Shown: positions 1-8,398 of the stretch, piece by piece
How positions within the stretch are numbered: position 1 is the first letter of the stretch
Layout: the number at the start of each line of letters is the position of its first letter
DNA from: JASFQI01 sp050115555
Lineage (GTDB): Bacteria > Desulfobacterota > DSM-4660 > Desulfatiglandales > HGW-15
Direction of reading: 5' to 3'
Length of the DNA stretch: 29,447 bases
Assembly (NCBI GenBank): GCA_050115555.1
Contig: JASFQI010000015.1
Coordinates: forward strand, 1-29,447
Translations under genes and position numbers: made by a program
Notes under the pieces: generated by a model
What the model was told of the DNA's origin: nothing
Database searches by the model: none
What the model saw: the letters and a program-made list of their open reading frames with translations, nothing else

Positions 1-19
1 ACGTTTTTTCCAGGAAGGT

Positions 20-1447
20 ATGCCGGTTTTACGAAAAACACGTTTTCCCGACAGGACGAAGGGATTGGAGAAAGAACTGAAGGTTCAGGGTGCAAGCGTA
101 GTGGTGGTCGGGTTGGGAAGGTCCGGCCTGGCTGCGGCCCTTTGGCTCGCCGGCGAGGGGGCTGAGGTTACGGTCAGCGACGTACGCAAGGTCTCGGCCT
201 TCGACCCGGACATCCTTCAGAAGGCCAGGGATGCGGGCATGAGGTTGGAAACGGGGGGGCACGGCAAAGAGACGTTTCAAAAAGCGGACTGGATCGTGAT
301 CAGTCCGGGCGTGCCCCCTGAAATCGACCCCATTCGCTCCGCACGGGAGTGCGGAATTCCGGTCATTGGGGAGATGGAGCTGGCCTGTCGATGGCTGGAT
401 ATTCCCATGGCTGGTGTGACCGGTACGAACGGGAAGTCCACGGTGACGGCGCTTCTAGGGGACATGCTTCGAGGCGCGGACCGTCGCGTTTTCGTCGGAG
501 GAAACATCGGCACTCCTCTCATGAACCTGGTGACCGGGCGCCGAGATTACGATTGCGGTGTGGTGGAGGTCTCGAGCTTCCAGTTGGACACGTTGGAGAG
601 CTTTCGCCCCGAGGTCTCGGTGATTTTGAACATCAGCCCCGATCACCTGGATCGCTACCCGGATTACGAGGCCTATGTGCAAAGCAAGCTGCGCATTTTT
701 CGAAATCAGGAGCCCGGCCAGGCGGTGATCCTGAATGACGACGATGATCGACTTCGACAAGTGACCCCGGGCAACGCCCTTCGTGTCCTTCGCTACGGCA
801 TGAAAAAGGCGGTGGGCCGGGCGGCTTGGATTGAGAAGGACTGCATGGTGACGGTTTTCCCCCATGAGGAAGTCCGACATTTTCCGCTGAAAGGTTTTCT
901 TCTCCCCGGCAGGCACAACCGGGAAAACCTCATGGCGGCATCGCTCGCCGCCATGACCATGGGCGCGGAGCCGGAAGCGGTGCAACGGGTCATTGAAGGG
1001 TTTCAAGGGCTTCCCCATCGCATGGCGTGGGTGGAAAACGTGCAAGGGGTGGACGTGTACGATGACTCCAAGGCCACGAACGTGGATGCAGCCGTCCGTG
1101 CCCTGGAAAGTTTCGAGCGGCCCGTCGTCCTGATCGCCGGTGGTCGTCACAAGGGCGCTGATTACGGCCCCCTGGTGCAGGCGGCGAGCGGTCGCGTTCG
1201 GTTTGCGGTGTTACTGGGGGAGGCCAGGTCCCTCCTGGCTCGGTCCCTGGGAGGAGTGGTCCCCTATCGGCTGGCAGAGAACATGGATCTGGCCGTGAGC
1301 GAAGCCCTGTCCCTGGCCGAGCCCGGAGATGCATTGCTTCTTGCGCCTGCCTGCTCCAGCTTTGACATGTTCGTGGATTACGCCCACCGGGGGCGCGTGT
1401 TTGCCGAAGCGGTGCGGAGACTGAAGGATGGCTGCGAAACGACCTGA
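20..1447 (+). CDS. murD: UDP-N-acetylmuramoyl-L-alanine--D-glutamate ligase
   Basis: Cytoplasmic Mur ligase that adds D-glutamate to UDP-MurNAc-L-Ala using ATP, the second amino-acid step of peptidoglycan precursor synthesis. Visible motifs: an N-terminal Rossmann segment GLGRSG (31-36), the ATP-binding P-loop GTNGKST (135-141), SPDHLDRY (206-213), PGRHNRENLMAA (296-307), LPHRM (331-335) and DDSKATN (348-354) in the C-terminal domain. At 475 residues it is slightly longer than usual for MurD (about 450). The start is uncertain: an AGGAAGG stretch lies only one base before the ATG used here, which is too close. An in-frame TTG at position 65, or a GTG slightly further in, could be the true start and would give a more typical length. 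The 3' end overlaps ftsW by 20 bases, implying one transcript and coupled translation. Identity is secure; only the first about 20 residues are doubtful. Confidence 0.96.
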   Translation: MPVLRKTRFPDRTKGLEKELKVQGASVVVVGLGRSGLAAALWLAGEGAEVTVSDVRKVSAFDPDILQKARDAGMRLETGGHGKETFQKADWIVISPGVPPEIDPIRSARECGIPVIGEMELACRWLDIPMAGVTGTNGKSTVTALLGDMLRGADRRVFVGGNIGTPLMNLVTGRRDYDCGVVEVSSFQLDTLESFRPEVSVILNISPDHLDRYPDYEAYVQSKLRIFRNQEPGQAVILNDDDDRLRQVTPGNALRVLRYGMKKAVGRAAWIEKDCMVTVFPHEEVRHFPLKGFLLPGRHNRENLMAASLAAMTMGAEPEAVQRVIEGFQGLPHRMAWVENVQGVDVYDDSKATNVDAAVRALESFERPVVLIAGGRHKGADYGPLVQAASGRVRFAVLLGEARSLLARSLGGVVPYRLAENMDLAVSEALSLAEPGDALLLAPACSSFDMFVDYAHRGRVFAEAVRRLKDGCETT

Positions 1448-2531
1448 GAGGCAGGGAACGGATTACGGGATCCTGATCCCTTGCCTGCTTCTCGTGGGGC
1501 TCGGATTGGTGTTCATCTACAGCTCGAGCTCCTTTCTGGCGGAACACAAGCTCGGGGACAGCTACTACTTCCTCAAGCGGCAGGGGGTGTTTTGCCTGGT
1601 GGGGTTGTTTCTCCTGATCGTGGCCAAGAACATCCCCAGCAGCTTCTATGCCCGGTGCGCATATCCCATGCTTTTTGTAAGTCTCATTCTGCTCGTAGCG
1701 CTTCTCATTCCCGGGGTCGGGAAAACCGTCGGTGGGGCCAGCCGATGGCTTAGCTTCGCAGGGCTGTCCTTTCAGCCTTCGGAGTTCGCCAAGCTCGCCC
1801 TGGCCGTGTACATGGCTTACTCCATGGCCAAGAAGGGGCATGACATGGGCTCGTTTTCCAAGGGGCTCCTGCCGCACCTTCTGATCGCGGGCGTGTTCAT
1901 GACCCTGATCGTGCTTCAGCCGGACCTGGGGACCGCTGTAATCATCGGGAGCTGGATGATGATGGTCCTCTTCGTAGGAGGGGTCCGCACCTATCAACTG
2001 GTGTCTCTGGTGCTGGCGTTCGCACCGATTGTCGGTTTCCTGATCTGGCTGGAGCCATATCGGCTTCGCCGTTGGTGGGCGTTTCTGGAACCGTGGAAGG
2101 ATCCACATGGGCTCGGTTTTCAGATCATTCACAGTTTTCTCGCGTTCGGGTCCGGAGGCCTTTTCGGTGTGGGCCTCGGCAACAGCAAGCAGAAGCTGTT
2201 GTACCTTCCGGAGCCCCATACGGATTTCATCCTCTCCATCATTGCGGAAGAAGTCGGGTTGCTGGGTGTGTTCACCGTAGTCATGCTCTTTGCCTTCCTC
2301 ATCATGCGGGGCATTCGAGCGGCACTCAACGCGCGGGACCTGTACAGCACCTACCTGGCCCTGGGAATCAGTTCCTTTCTGGGGCTTCAGGTGCTCATCA
2401 ACATGGGGGTGGTCATGGGTCTTCTTCCCACAAAGGGCCTGACTCTGCCCCTGATCAGCTATGGCGGCTCCTCCCTTGTGGTGAACCTGCTGGGCATCGG
2501 GATCCTGTTGAGCATCGCCCAGAAGAGCTAG
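1428..2531 (+). CDS. ftsW: Septal peptidoglycan glycosyltransferase FtsW (SEDS family)
   Basis: Polytopic inner-membrane SEDS protein that polymerises lipid II into glycan strands at the division septum with its partner transpeptidase FtsI. The 367-residue sequence is strongly hydrophobic with about ten membrane segments. Family signatures include GASRWLSF followed by QPSEFAKLAL, then QPDLGTA, the extracytoplasmic-loop motif EPHTDFILSIIAEE and the C-terminal NMGVVMGLLPTKGLTLPLISYGGSS region (described in pieces: NMGVVMGLLP then TKGLTLPLISYGGSS). The HTDF aspartate matches the position considered catalytic in RodA/FtsW proteins. It begins inside the end of murD and is followed by murG 57 bases later. 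RodA is the alternative SEDS member, but the dcw position between murD and murG and the TKGLTLP motif point to FtsW. Confidence 0.96.
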   Translation: MAAKRPERQGTDYGILIPCLLLVGLGLVFIYSSSSFLAEHKLGDSYYFLKRQGVFCLVGLFLLIVAKNIPSSFYARCAYPMLFVSLILLVALLIPGVGKTVGGASRWLSFAGLSFQPSEFAKLALAVYMAYSMAKKGHDMGSFSKGLLPHLLIAGVFMTLIVLQPDLGTAVIIGSWMMMVLFVGGVRTYQLVSLVLAFAPIVGFLIWLEPYRLRRWWAFLEPWKDPHGLGFQIIHSFLAFGSGGLFGVGLGNSKQKLLYLPEPHTDFILSIIAEEVGLLGVFTVVMLFAFLIMRGIRAALNARDLYSTYLALGISSFLGLQVLINMGVVMGLLPTKGLTLPLISYGGSSLVVNLLGIGILLSIAQKS

Positions 2532-2588
2532 GTGAAGGAGCACGAGGGCAGGGAAGGAGAACGATCGTTAGGCGGATGAAAGGAAACG

Positions 2589-3749
2589 ATGGACACGCGC
2601 TCTGAAGCCGATCCGAAGCCGCGAACGATGCCTGGCGGAAAAGGATATCGCGTCCTGATCGCGGGCGGGGGAACCGGGGGGCATCTTTTTCCCGGCCTTG
2701 CCACCGCCCGGGAGATCGTGCAACGGCGGCCGGATGCGGAGATCCTGTTCGTGACCGGGAACCGTCCCATGGAACGGCACATCCTGGAGCGCTCCGGCTT
2801 TCGCCAGGCGAGCATTCAGGTGGAAGGACTGATGGGCAGGGGATGGAGAAAGGGCGCGAGGGTCGTCCTCGCACTTCCCCGAAGCTTTTTCCAGGCACGG
2901 CGGGTTCTGCGGAGCTTTTCGCCGGTAGCGGTCCTGGGCGTAGGCGGGTACTCGTCCGGTCCGGTCTGTGTAGCCGCGCGGACCCTGAAGATTCCCACAG
3001 CCGTGCACGAGCAGAACTCGTTTCCCGGCCTCACGAATCGGCTGCTCTGTCGGATCGTGGATCGGGTGTTCATCTCCTTTGAGGAGAGCCGGGCGAAATT
3101 CCCGACAGGTACGCTGGTCTTCACCGGGAACCCCGTGCGCGAAGAGCTTCTTCAAGCTGAGAGACCGCTCCGGTCGGAAGACGGGGCCTTCAGCGTGCTG
3201 GTAGTCGGAGGAAGTCAGGGCGCCAGGGCTGTGAACACGGCAGTGGTGGCGGCACTGGGCATACTCAAGAAGAAGGGGCGGGCTATTCGCGTGGTGCACC
3301 AGACGGGAAAAGGGGACTATGAACGGGTGCTGAGGCTGTATACGGAGCTGGGCCTTCGAGGTGTGGTGACCCCGTTCATCGACGACATGGCCGAGGCTTA
3401 TCTCGAAACCGATCTCGTGGTGGGCCGGGCAGGCGCAAGCACGGTAGCGGAGCTGGCCTCCCTGGGGAAACCTTCGGTGCTCGTTCCTTACCCGTATGCG
3501 ACCAACAACCACCAGGTGACGAACGCCCGAGCGCTCTCAGATGCCGGCGGTGCGGTGCTTCTCCTGCAGTCGGAGCTGAGCGGCCGATCCCTGGCCCACG
3601 TTCTGGCAAGGCTTGACAGCGACCGTGAGGCCCTTCGGGAGATGGGAGAGCGGGCCCGGGACAGAAAGCATCCAGAAGCGGCACGTGCCATTGTAGACGG
3701 GTTGGAAGCGCTGACCGCCAGGAAAGAGGGCGTTCGGCCGGGAAGTTGA
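2589..3749 (+). CDS. murG: UDP-N-acetylglucosamine--N-acetylmuramyl-(pentapeptide) pyrophosphoryl-undecaprenol GlcNAc transferase
   Basis: Peripheral inner-membrane GT28 glycosyltransferase that adds GlcNAc to lipid I to form lipid II, the substrate of FtsW. Visible motifs: the first glycine-rich loop GGGTGGH (26-32), a second glycine cluster GVGGYSSGP (117-125), HEQN (140-143), GGSQGAR (207-213), GRAGASTVAEL (279-289) and PYPYATNNHQ (300-309), all in the expected order. At 386 residues it is slightly longer than the usual 355-365, because of a polar N-terminal extension of about 18 residues before the Rossmann core. The ATG used here follows an AAAGGAAA sequence. A second in-frame ATG at 2628 has no clear ribosome site, so the longer form is preferred. 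The gene lies 7 bases before murC. Confidence 0.96.
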   Translation: MDTRSEADPKPRTMPGGKGYRVLIAGGGTGGHLFPGLATAREIVQRRPDAEILFVTGNRPMERHILERSGFRQASIQVEGLMGRGWRKGARVVLALPRSFFQARRVLRSFSPVAVLGVGGYSSGPVCVAARTLKIPTAVHEQNSFPGLTNRLLCRIVDRVFISFEESRAKFPTGTLVFTGNPVREELLQAERPLRSEDGAFSVLVVGGSQGARAVNTAVVAALGILKKKGRAIRVVHQTGKGDYERVLRLYTELGLRGVVTPFIDDMAEAYLETDLVVGRAGASTVAELASLGKPSVLVPYPYATNNHQVTNARALSDAGGAVLLLQSELSGRSLAHVLARLDSDREALREMGERARDRKHPEAARAIVDGLEALTARKEGVRPGS

Positions 3750-3756
3750 AAAGCGA

Positions 3757-5160
3757 ATGAAAACGTTCGGCAAGGTTCATCACATTCACTTCGTGGGCAT
3801 CGGCGGCATCGGGATGAGCGGTATTGCCGAGCTTCTGCTCAACCTCGGCTATGAGGTCAGCGGCTCGGATATTCGTGAGTCCTCGGTGACCCGCCGGTTG
3901 GCCGCCATGGGCGCTCGCGTCTTTTCGGGCCACAGGGCGGAGCATGCCGAGGGGGCGGATGTGGTGGTTTACTCCTCGGCCGTTCCCACGGAAAACCCGG
4001 AGGTTCGTGCGGCCACGGAGAGATTCGTCCCTGTGATTCCCCGTGCGGAGATGCTGGCTGAGCTCATGAGGCTCAAGTACGGCGTGGCCGTGGCCGGGGC
4101 CCATGGCAAGACCACCACGACATCGATGATTGCGTCCATATTAACGAGCGCGGATTTGGATCCTACGGTGGTGATCGGCGGCCGGCTGGACATCTGGGGA
4201 GGTTCCAACGCAAAGCTGGGGCAGGGGGACATCCTCGTGGCGGAGTCGGACGAGAGCGACGGCTCCTTTATGCTTCTTTCTCCCACCATCGCGGTGGTGA
4301 CGAACATGGACTATGAGCACATTGAGCACTACGGGACCATGGACAACTTGAGGACTGCGTTCGTGGATTTTGTGAACAAGATCCCGTTTTACGGCTCGGC
4401 CGTGCTCTGTCTGGACAACGAGGAGATTCAGGGCATTCTCCCCCGCCTGCGCAAACGCTATCTGACCTACGGGATGACCTCCCAGGCGGACGTGCAGGCG
4501 AAGGAAGTAGAGATGCAAGATTTTTCCGCCTCTTTTGAAATTCTTCACCAGGATCGCTCTCTGGGCCGCATTGTGGTGGGCATGCCGGGTAGGCACAACG
4601 TGCTCAATGCCCTGGCGGCCGTTGCTGTGGGGCTGGAGCTGGAGGTCGACCTGGAGGACATCCGCGGAGGACTTCGAAGCCTCGGGGGGTTGGCTCGGCG
4701 ATTTCAACTCAAGGGGGAACGGCAGGGAGTCCTTGTCATGGACGACTACGGGCACCATCCCACGGAGATCGTCCACACCCTGGAAACGGCAAGGGCTTGC
4801 TGGCCCAATCGACGCCTGGTGGTGGTGTTTCAGCCCCATCGCTACTCGCGGACGCGGGCCCTGTACGACCGTTTCGTGCTGAGCTTCAACCAGGCGGACC
4901 TCCTGATCATCGCCCCCATCTACGGAGCGAGTGAGGCCCCCATCGAGGGTGTGGATGCCGCCTGGCTTTACCGGGGGGTCAAGGAGCACGGCCACCGGGA
5001 GGTTGTTCTCGGCGAGGATCTGGCGGGCATTCAAAGCTACCTCGAGGCCACAATCCGGTCCGGCGACGTCCTTCTGACTCTGGGGGCAGGGGATGTGTAC
5101 CGCGTGGGAGAGGCCCTGCTGGAGACCCTCGAACCGGGGACGTCGGGAGCGGAAGCGTGA
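3757..5160 (+). CDS. murC: UDP-N-acetylmuramate--L-alanine ligase
   Basis: Cytoplasmic Mur ligase that attaches L-alanine to UDP-MurNAc, the first peptide step of the pathway. At 467 residues it is the usual length. The N-terminal Rossmann motif GIGGIGMSGIAELL (14-27) is the MurC hallmark. The ATP loop GAHGKTTTT (114-122), the AESDESDGSF segment (162-171), NMDYEHIEHYG (183-193), PGRHNVLNALAA and DDYGHHPTEI follow in order. The ATG lies 7 bases after murG and has a GGAAG sequence about 11 bases upstream. The final TGA overlaps a possible GTG start of murB in the arrangement GTGA, a sign of coupled translation if that start is used. Confidence 0.97.
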   Translation: MKTFGKVHHIHFVGIGGIGMSGIAELLLNLGYEVSGSDIRESSVTRRLAAMGARVFSGHRAEHAEGADVVVYSSAVPTENPEVRAATERFVPVIPRAEMLAELMRLKYGVAVAGAHGKTTTTSMIASILTSADLDPTVVIGGRLDIWGGSNAKLGQGDILVAESDESDGSFMLLSPTIAVVTNMDYEHIEHYGTMDNLRTAFVDFVNKIPFYGSAVLCLDNEEIQGILPRLRKRYLTYGMTSQADVQAKEVEMQDFSASFEILHQDRSLGRIVVGMPGRHNVLNALAAVAVGLELEVDLEDIRGGLRSLGGLARRFQLKGERQGVLVMDDYGHHPTEIVHTLETARACWPNRRLVVVFQPHRYSRTRALYDRFVLSFNQADLLIIAPIYGASEAPIEGVDAAWLYRGVKEHGHREVVLGEDLAGIQSYLEATIRSGDVLLTLGAGDVYRVGEALLETLEPGTSGAEA

Positions 5161-5285
5161 GGGGATACGCGGACGCCGCAGCGCAACGAGCGTCGGAGCT
5201 CGGGATTGTGGAAAACACGATTTCAGGGTGGGTCAACGCAAGAGAAAGGAAAACCAAGCGGTCTGCGAAAGGGCCGGAGCGGATT

Positions 5286-6194
5286 ATGGAACCGAGACAC
5301 CGCAAAATGCTTCGCGAGATCGCAGGGTCCAACGTCCGGTTTGATTGTCCCATGCGGCTTTACACGACCTATCGGGTAGGTGGGAAGGCTGCCGCATTTT
5401 TTCGGGCGCGGGATATGGAGGGGCTGCTTCGCATGCTTGCTCTCCTGGAGGCGCAATCCGTCCCGTGGCTGGTGTTGGGAAAGGGCAGCAACGTGTTGAT
5501 CGGTGACCGGGGATACGACGGCGTTGTCATTCGGCTTCGCGGGACCCTGGCAGCATTGGAGGGATCCCGGCGGAATGGAGTGCTCGCGGCAGGGGGCGGA
5601 GCCGCCAACCGAAGGCTTCTGGACGTTTGCGCGGACAAGGGGTTCGGAGGGCTCGAGTTCCTGGCCGGTATCCCGGGGACTGCCGGCGGTGCGGTGGCCA
5701 TGAACGCAGGATCGTTCGGACGGGAAACCGGAGAAGTGGTGGAGCGTGTGGAGTTGGCGATTCCAGGCAAAGAACCCGTTCATGTCTTACCGAAGGACTT
5801 GGAGTTCGGCTATCGACGGTGTTCTCTGCCGCATGGAGCCGTGGTCACCCGAGTCTGGTTCGCGGTTCGATTGATTGATTCGGCTGCCGTATCCCGGCGT
5901 ATTGCGGGGAACCTCGAACGTCGTCGGAAGAGCCAGCCTCGGGGGTTTCCTTCGGCCGGTTCGGTTTTCCGGAATCCGCCGGGTGATTCAGCGGGAAGGC
6001 TGGTGGAGAAGGCAGGGCTCAAGGGAGAACGACTCGGCGGGGCCGTCATTTCGTCCGAGCACGCAAACTGGATCGTCAACACGGGCGGCGCAACCGCGGC
6101 GGATATCCATGGGCTCATGACGAAGGCCCGTGGGGAAGTCCTTCGCCGCACCGGTATTGCTTTGGAGCCTGAGGTCCGCGTGATCGGGTTCTGA
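5286..6194 (+). CDS. murB: UDP-N-acetylenolpyruvoylglucosamine reductase
   Basis: FAD- and NADPH-dependent enzyme that reduces UDP-GlcNAc-enolpyruvate to UDP-MurNAc, just upstream of MurC in the pathway. Visible motifs: TTYRVGG, the FAD-binding GKGSNVLIGDRG, GIPGTAGGAVAMNAGSFG, the YRRCSL segment, SAGSVFRNP and the C-terminal LEPEVRVIG with its catalytic-type glutamate. The SAGSVFRNP form and a length near 300 residues fit type II MurB enzymes. The start chosen here (302 residues) has GGAG six bases upstream and gives the family length. An in-frame GTG at 5157 overlaps the murC stop codon and would add 43 residues unlike MurB; see findings. The gene ends 53 bases before ftsQ. ddl, which often sits here, is absent. 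Confidence 0.95.
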   Translation: MEPRHRKMLREIAGSNVRFDCPMRLYTTYRVGGKAAAFFRARDMEGLLRMLALLEAQSVPWLVLGKGSNVLIGDRGYDGVVIRLRGTLAALEGSRRNGVLAAGGGAANRRLLDVCADKGFGGLEFLAGIPGTAGGAVAMNAGSFGRETGEVVERVELAIPGKEPVHVLPKDLEFGYRRCSLPHGAVVTRVWFAVRLIDSAAVSRRIAGNLERRRKSQPRGFPSAGSVFRNPPGDSAGRLVEKAGLKGERLGGAVISSEHANWIVNTGGATAADIHGLMTKARGEVLRRTGIALEPEVRVIGF

Positions 6195-6247
6195 TCGAAA
6201 CGACGCGGATTGCCCCTGGAGCGGGATCGGCGCGTTCCAAGGGGGTG

Positions 6248-7072
6248 ATGGAAAGAATGGGCGAAAACTCGAAAACGCAGGAGACCCCAAGCAAGGGGAG
6301 ACGACCCCTGGCAGCGGCGTGGCAGGTGCTCTGCTGGATGAGTTCGTCCTTTATCAAGGTCGCCTGCCTTTTGGTGTGCCTTATGATGATCAGTGTGTTG
6401 TTCCTGGCGGGATACCAGTACCTGGTGAACTCCCCGTACATTCGACTGGAGCGGGTCGCCATTACGGGCGTCGATGATGACATCAAGCGGGAACTCCTGG
6501 AGCTTTCCGGCCTGCGCTCGGGCGTATCCCTTTTGGAGGTGAACCTTCGGGAGCTCAGGCAGAATCTCGAAAGGCACCCTTGGGTGAGGTCCCTGGATCT
6601 GGAAAAGAGATACCCTCACACCCTGGTGATGAAGGCGCATCGTGAAGAACCCCGGGCCGTAGTTTCCATGGATGGTCTATTCTACATGAACCGGGAGGGC
6701 GAGATGTTCAAGGAGGTTGGGGTGTCCGAGCCCGTGGATTACCCGGTCATCACGGGGGCCCTGGAAAATGAAGAAGAGCGCAAGATTTCCCTTAGACTTG
6801 CCGCCCACATCCTCAATGTGCTTGAAGGCTGCGAAGAGCCTTGGATGCGTGAAGAAATCGCGGAGGTCCATCTCCAGAGCGGGGGAAACGTCTCCCTCTA
6901 CTTTCGTTCTCTGCCCGCCATTGTAGAGGTGGGAGCGCGCGACCTGGAAAGAAAGCTCGATGAGCTGAGTCGAGTGGTCGATCACCTGAAGGAGACCAGA
7001 CAGGTTCAACAAGTCATGGGAATCAATCTCCACTACCGGGACGGGGCGGTAGTTTCGTTCAAGAAGGGATAG
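6248..7072 (+). CDS. ftsQ: Cell division protein FtsQ (POTRA-domain divisome protein)
   Basis: Bitopic inner-membrane protein of the divisome that links early components (FtsA, FtsZ, FtsK) to late ones (FtsL, FtsB, FtsW, FtsI). The sequence shows a short basic cytoplasmic tail, one membrane helix at about residues 36-58, and then a POTRA domain beginning LERVAITGV, with LSGL and the HPWVRSLDLEKRYPHTLVM strand-turn region typical of the family. A beta-rich FtsQ domain follows to the end. Length of about 275 residues is normal. Start choice is loose: a GTG (6245), this ATG and another ATG (6257) are all in frame behind an AAGGGGG sequence. Position between murB and ftsA supports the name as strongly as the sequence, which is poorly conserved in this family. 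Confidence 0.9.
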   Translation: MERMGENSKTQETPSKGRRPLAAAWQVLCWMSSSFIKVACLLVCLMMISVLFLAGYQYLVNSPYIRLERVAITGVDDDIKRELLELSGLRSGVSLLEVNLRELRQNLERHPWVRSLDLEKRYPHTLVMKAHREEPRAVVSMDGLFYMNREGEMFKEVGVSEPVDYPVITGALENEEERKISLRLAAHILNVLEGCEEPWMREEIAEVHLQSGGNVSLYFRSLPAIVEVGARDLERKLDELSRVVDHLKETRQVQQVMGINLHYRDGAVVSFKKG

Positions 7073-7133
7073 GCCCGTCGGCGCGTTCTTGCATGGTGCA
7101 AGTCATCGCGGGGAAAAGGAAGGAGTTCGGGGC

Positions 7134-8357
7134 ATGGCTGGAGAGCTCATTGTTGGACTGGACATCGGGACGACCAAGATCTGCGCAGTGGTCGGAGAGC
7201 TGCAGCCGGACGGAGTCGAAATCATCGGAATTGGCAGTCATCCTTCGGAGGGGCTTCGAAAGGGTGTGGTGATCAATATAGAGAAGACGGTGAACTCCAT
7301 CAAGGAGGCGATCGAAGAAGCGGAGACCATGGCGGGCTGCGAGATCAGCTCGGTCTACGCGGGGATCGCCGGAGGGCACATCAAGGGGTTCAACAGTCAC
7401 GGGGTCATTCCGCTCAAGGAGCGGGAGGTGACCCGGAAGGACGTCGATCGTGTGATCGAGGCCGCCAGCGCCGTGGCCATCCCCATGGATCGGGAAGTCA
7501 TTCATATCCTGACCCAGGAATTCATTGTGGACGATCAGAACGGAATAATGGACCCCCTGGGCATGTCCGGTGTCCGGCTGGAAGCCAAGATTCACATCGT
7601 CACCGGGGCTGTTACCTCTGCGCAGAACATCATCAAGTGTGCGAACCGGGCGGGCCTGGACGTCTCGGACATCGTTCTGGAGTCCCTGGCGTCCAGCGAA
7701 GCCGTGCTGTCTGAAGAAGAGCGTACGCTGGGCGCGGCGCTCGTTGACTTCGGCGGAGGCACCACGGACATGGCGGTTTTTTCCAAGGGCTCCATCAAGC
7801 ACACATCGGTCCTCTCCCTTGGGGGAGACAACCTGACCTATGACTTGTCCATCGGTCTGAGGACCGCGCGCAAGGAGGCGGAGAGGATCAAGATGAAGTA
7901 TGGGTGTGCGCTCTGCTCGATGATCGGAGAGGACGAGACGGTCGAGGTTCCCGGGGTCGGCGACAGGAAGGCGCGGGTGCTCTCCAGGCGGATTCTGGGC
8001 GAAATTCTGGAGCCGCGCGTGGAGGAGATTTTCACCCTGATTCACAACGATCTCATGCGATCGGGGTTCTCCGACACGATCAATTCGGGGGTGGTGGTCA
8101 CGGGCGGATCGGCGGAACTCTCAGGGATTGCAGAGATGGCGGAAGCGATTTTCAAGGCGCCTTCTCGCATTGGGTATCCTCGAGAGATCAAGGGGCTGGT
8201 GGAAGTGGTCAATAAGCCCATGTATGCCACGGCCGTCGGGCTGGTGCTCTACGGTGCAAAAAGAAGCAAAAAAGGGAAAAAGTTCAGGATTCGGGACACG
8301 AATATTTTCGGGCGAGTCATGGACAGGATGAAGAAATGGTTCAAGGAAATCATATAA
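7134..8357 (+). CDS. ftsA: Cell division protein FtsA (actin-like membrane tether of FtsZ)
   Basis: Actin/Hsp70-fold ATPase that tethers FtsZ filaments to the inner membrane and recruits later division proteins. The phosphate-1 motif GLDIGTTKICAVVGE lies at the N terminus, the phosphate-2 motif ALVDFGGGTTD in the middle and the adenosine motif VVTGGSAELSGI near the C terminus. The last residues, GRVMDRMKKWFKEII, form the amphipathic helix expected as the membrane-targeting sequence. An in-frame TTG at 7089 would extend the protein by 15 residues. However, AAGGAAGGAG sits about nine bases before the ATG used here and the N terminus then matches the family, giving 407 residues. ftsZ follows after about 40 bases. 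Confidence 0.96.
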   Translation: MAGELIVGLDIGTTKICAVVGELQPDGVEIIGIGSHPSEGLRKGVVINIEKTVNSIKEAIEEAETMAGCEISSVYAGIAGGHIKGFNSHGVIPLKEREVTRKDVDRVIEAASAVAIPMDREVIHILTQEFIVDDQNGIMDPLGMSGVRLEAKIHIVTGAVTSAQNIIKCANRAGLDVSDIVLESLASSEAVLSEEERTLGAALVDFGGGTTDMAVFSKGSIKHTSVLSLGGDNLTYDLSIGLRTARKEAERIKMKYGCALCSMIGEDETVEVPGVGDRKARVLSRRILGEILEPRVEEIFTLIHNDLMRSGFSDTINSGVVVTGGSAELSGIAEMAEAIFKAPSRIGYPREIKGLVEVVNKPMYATAVGLVLYGAKRSKKGKKFRIRDTNIFGRVMDRMKKWFKEII

Positions 8358-8398
8358 GTTCGTCAGGGGAAACCCCAGCGCGGAAAGGAGGGATGGAC

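Noticed and set aside
990..2543. A 517-codon open frame on the minus strand opposite murD and ftsW
   Set aside because: It lies entirely antisense to two well-identified genes, and its His/Gln/Pro-rich composition is that of a GC-rich shadow frame.
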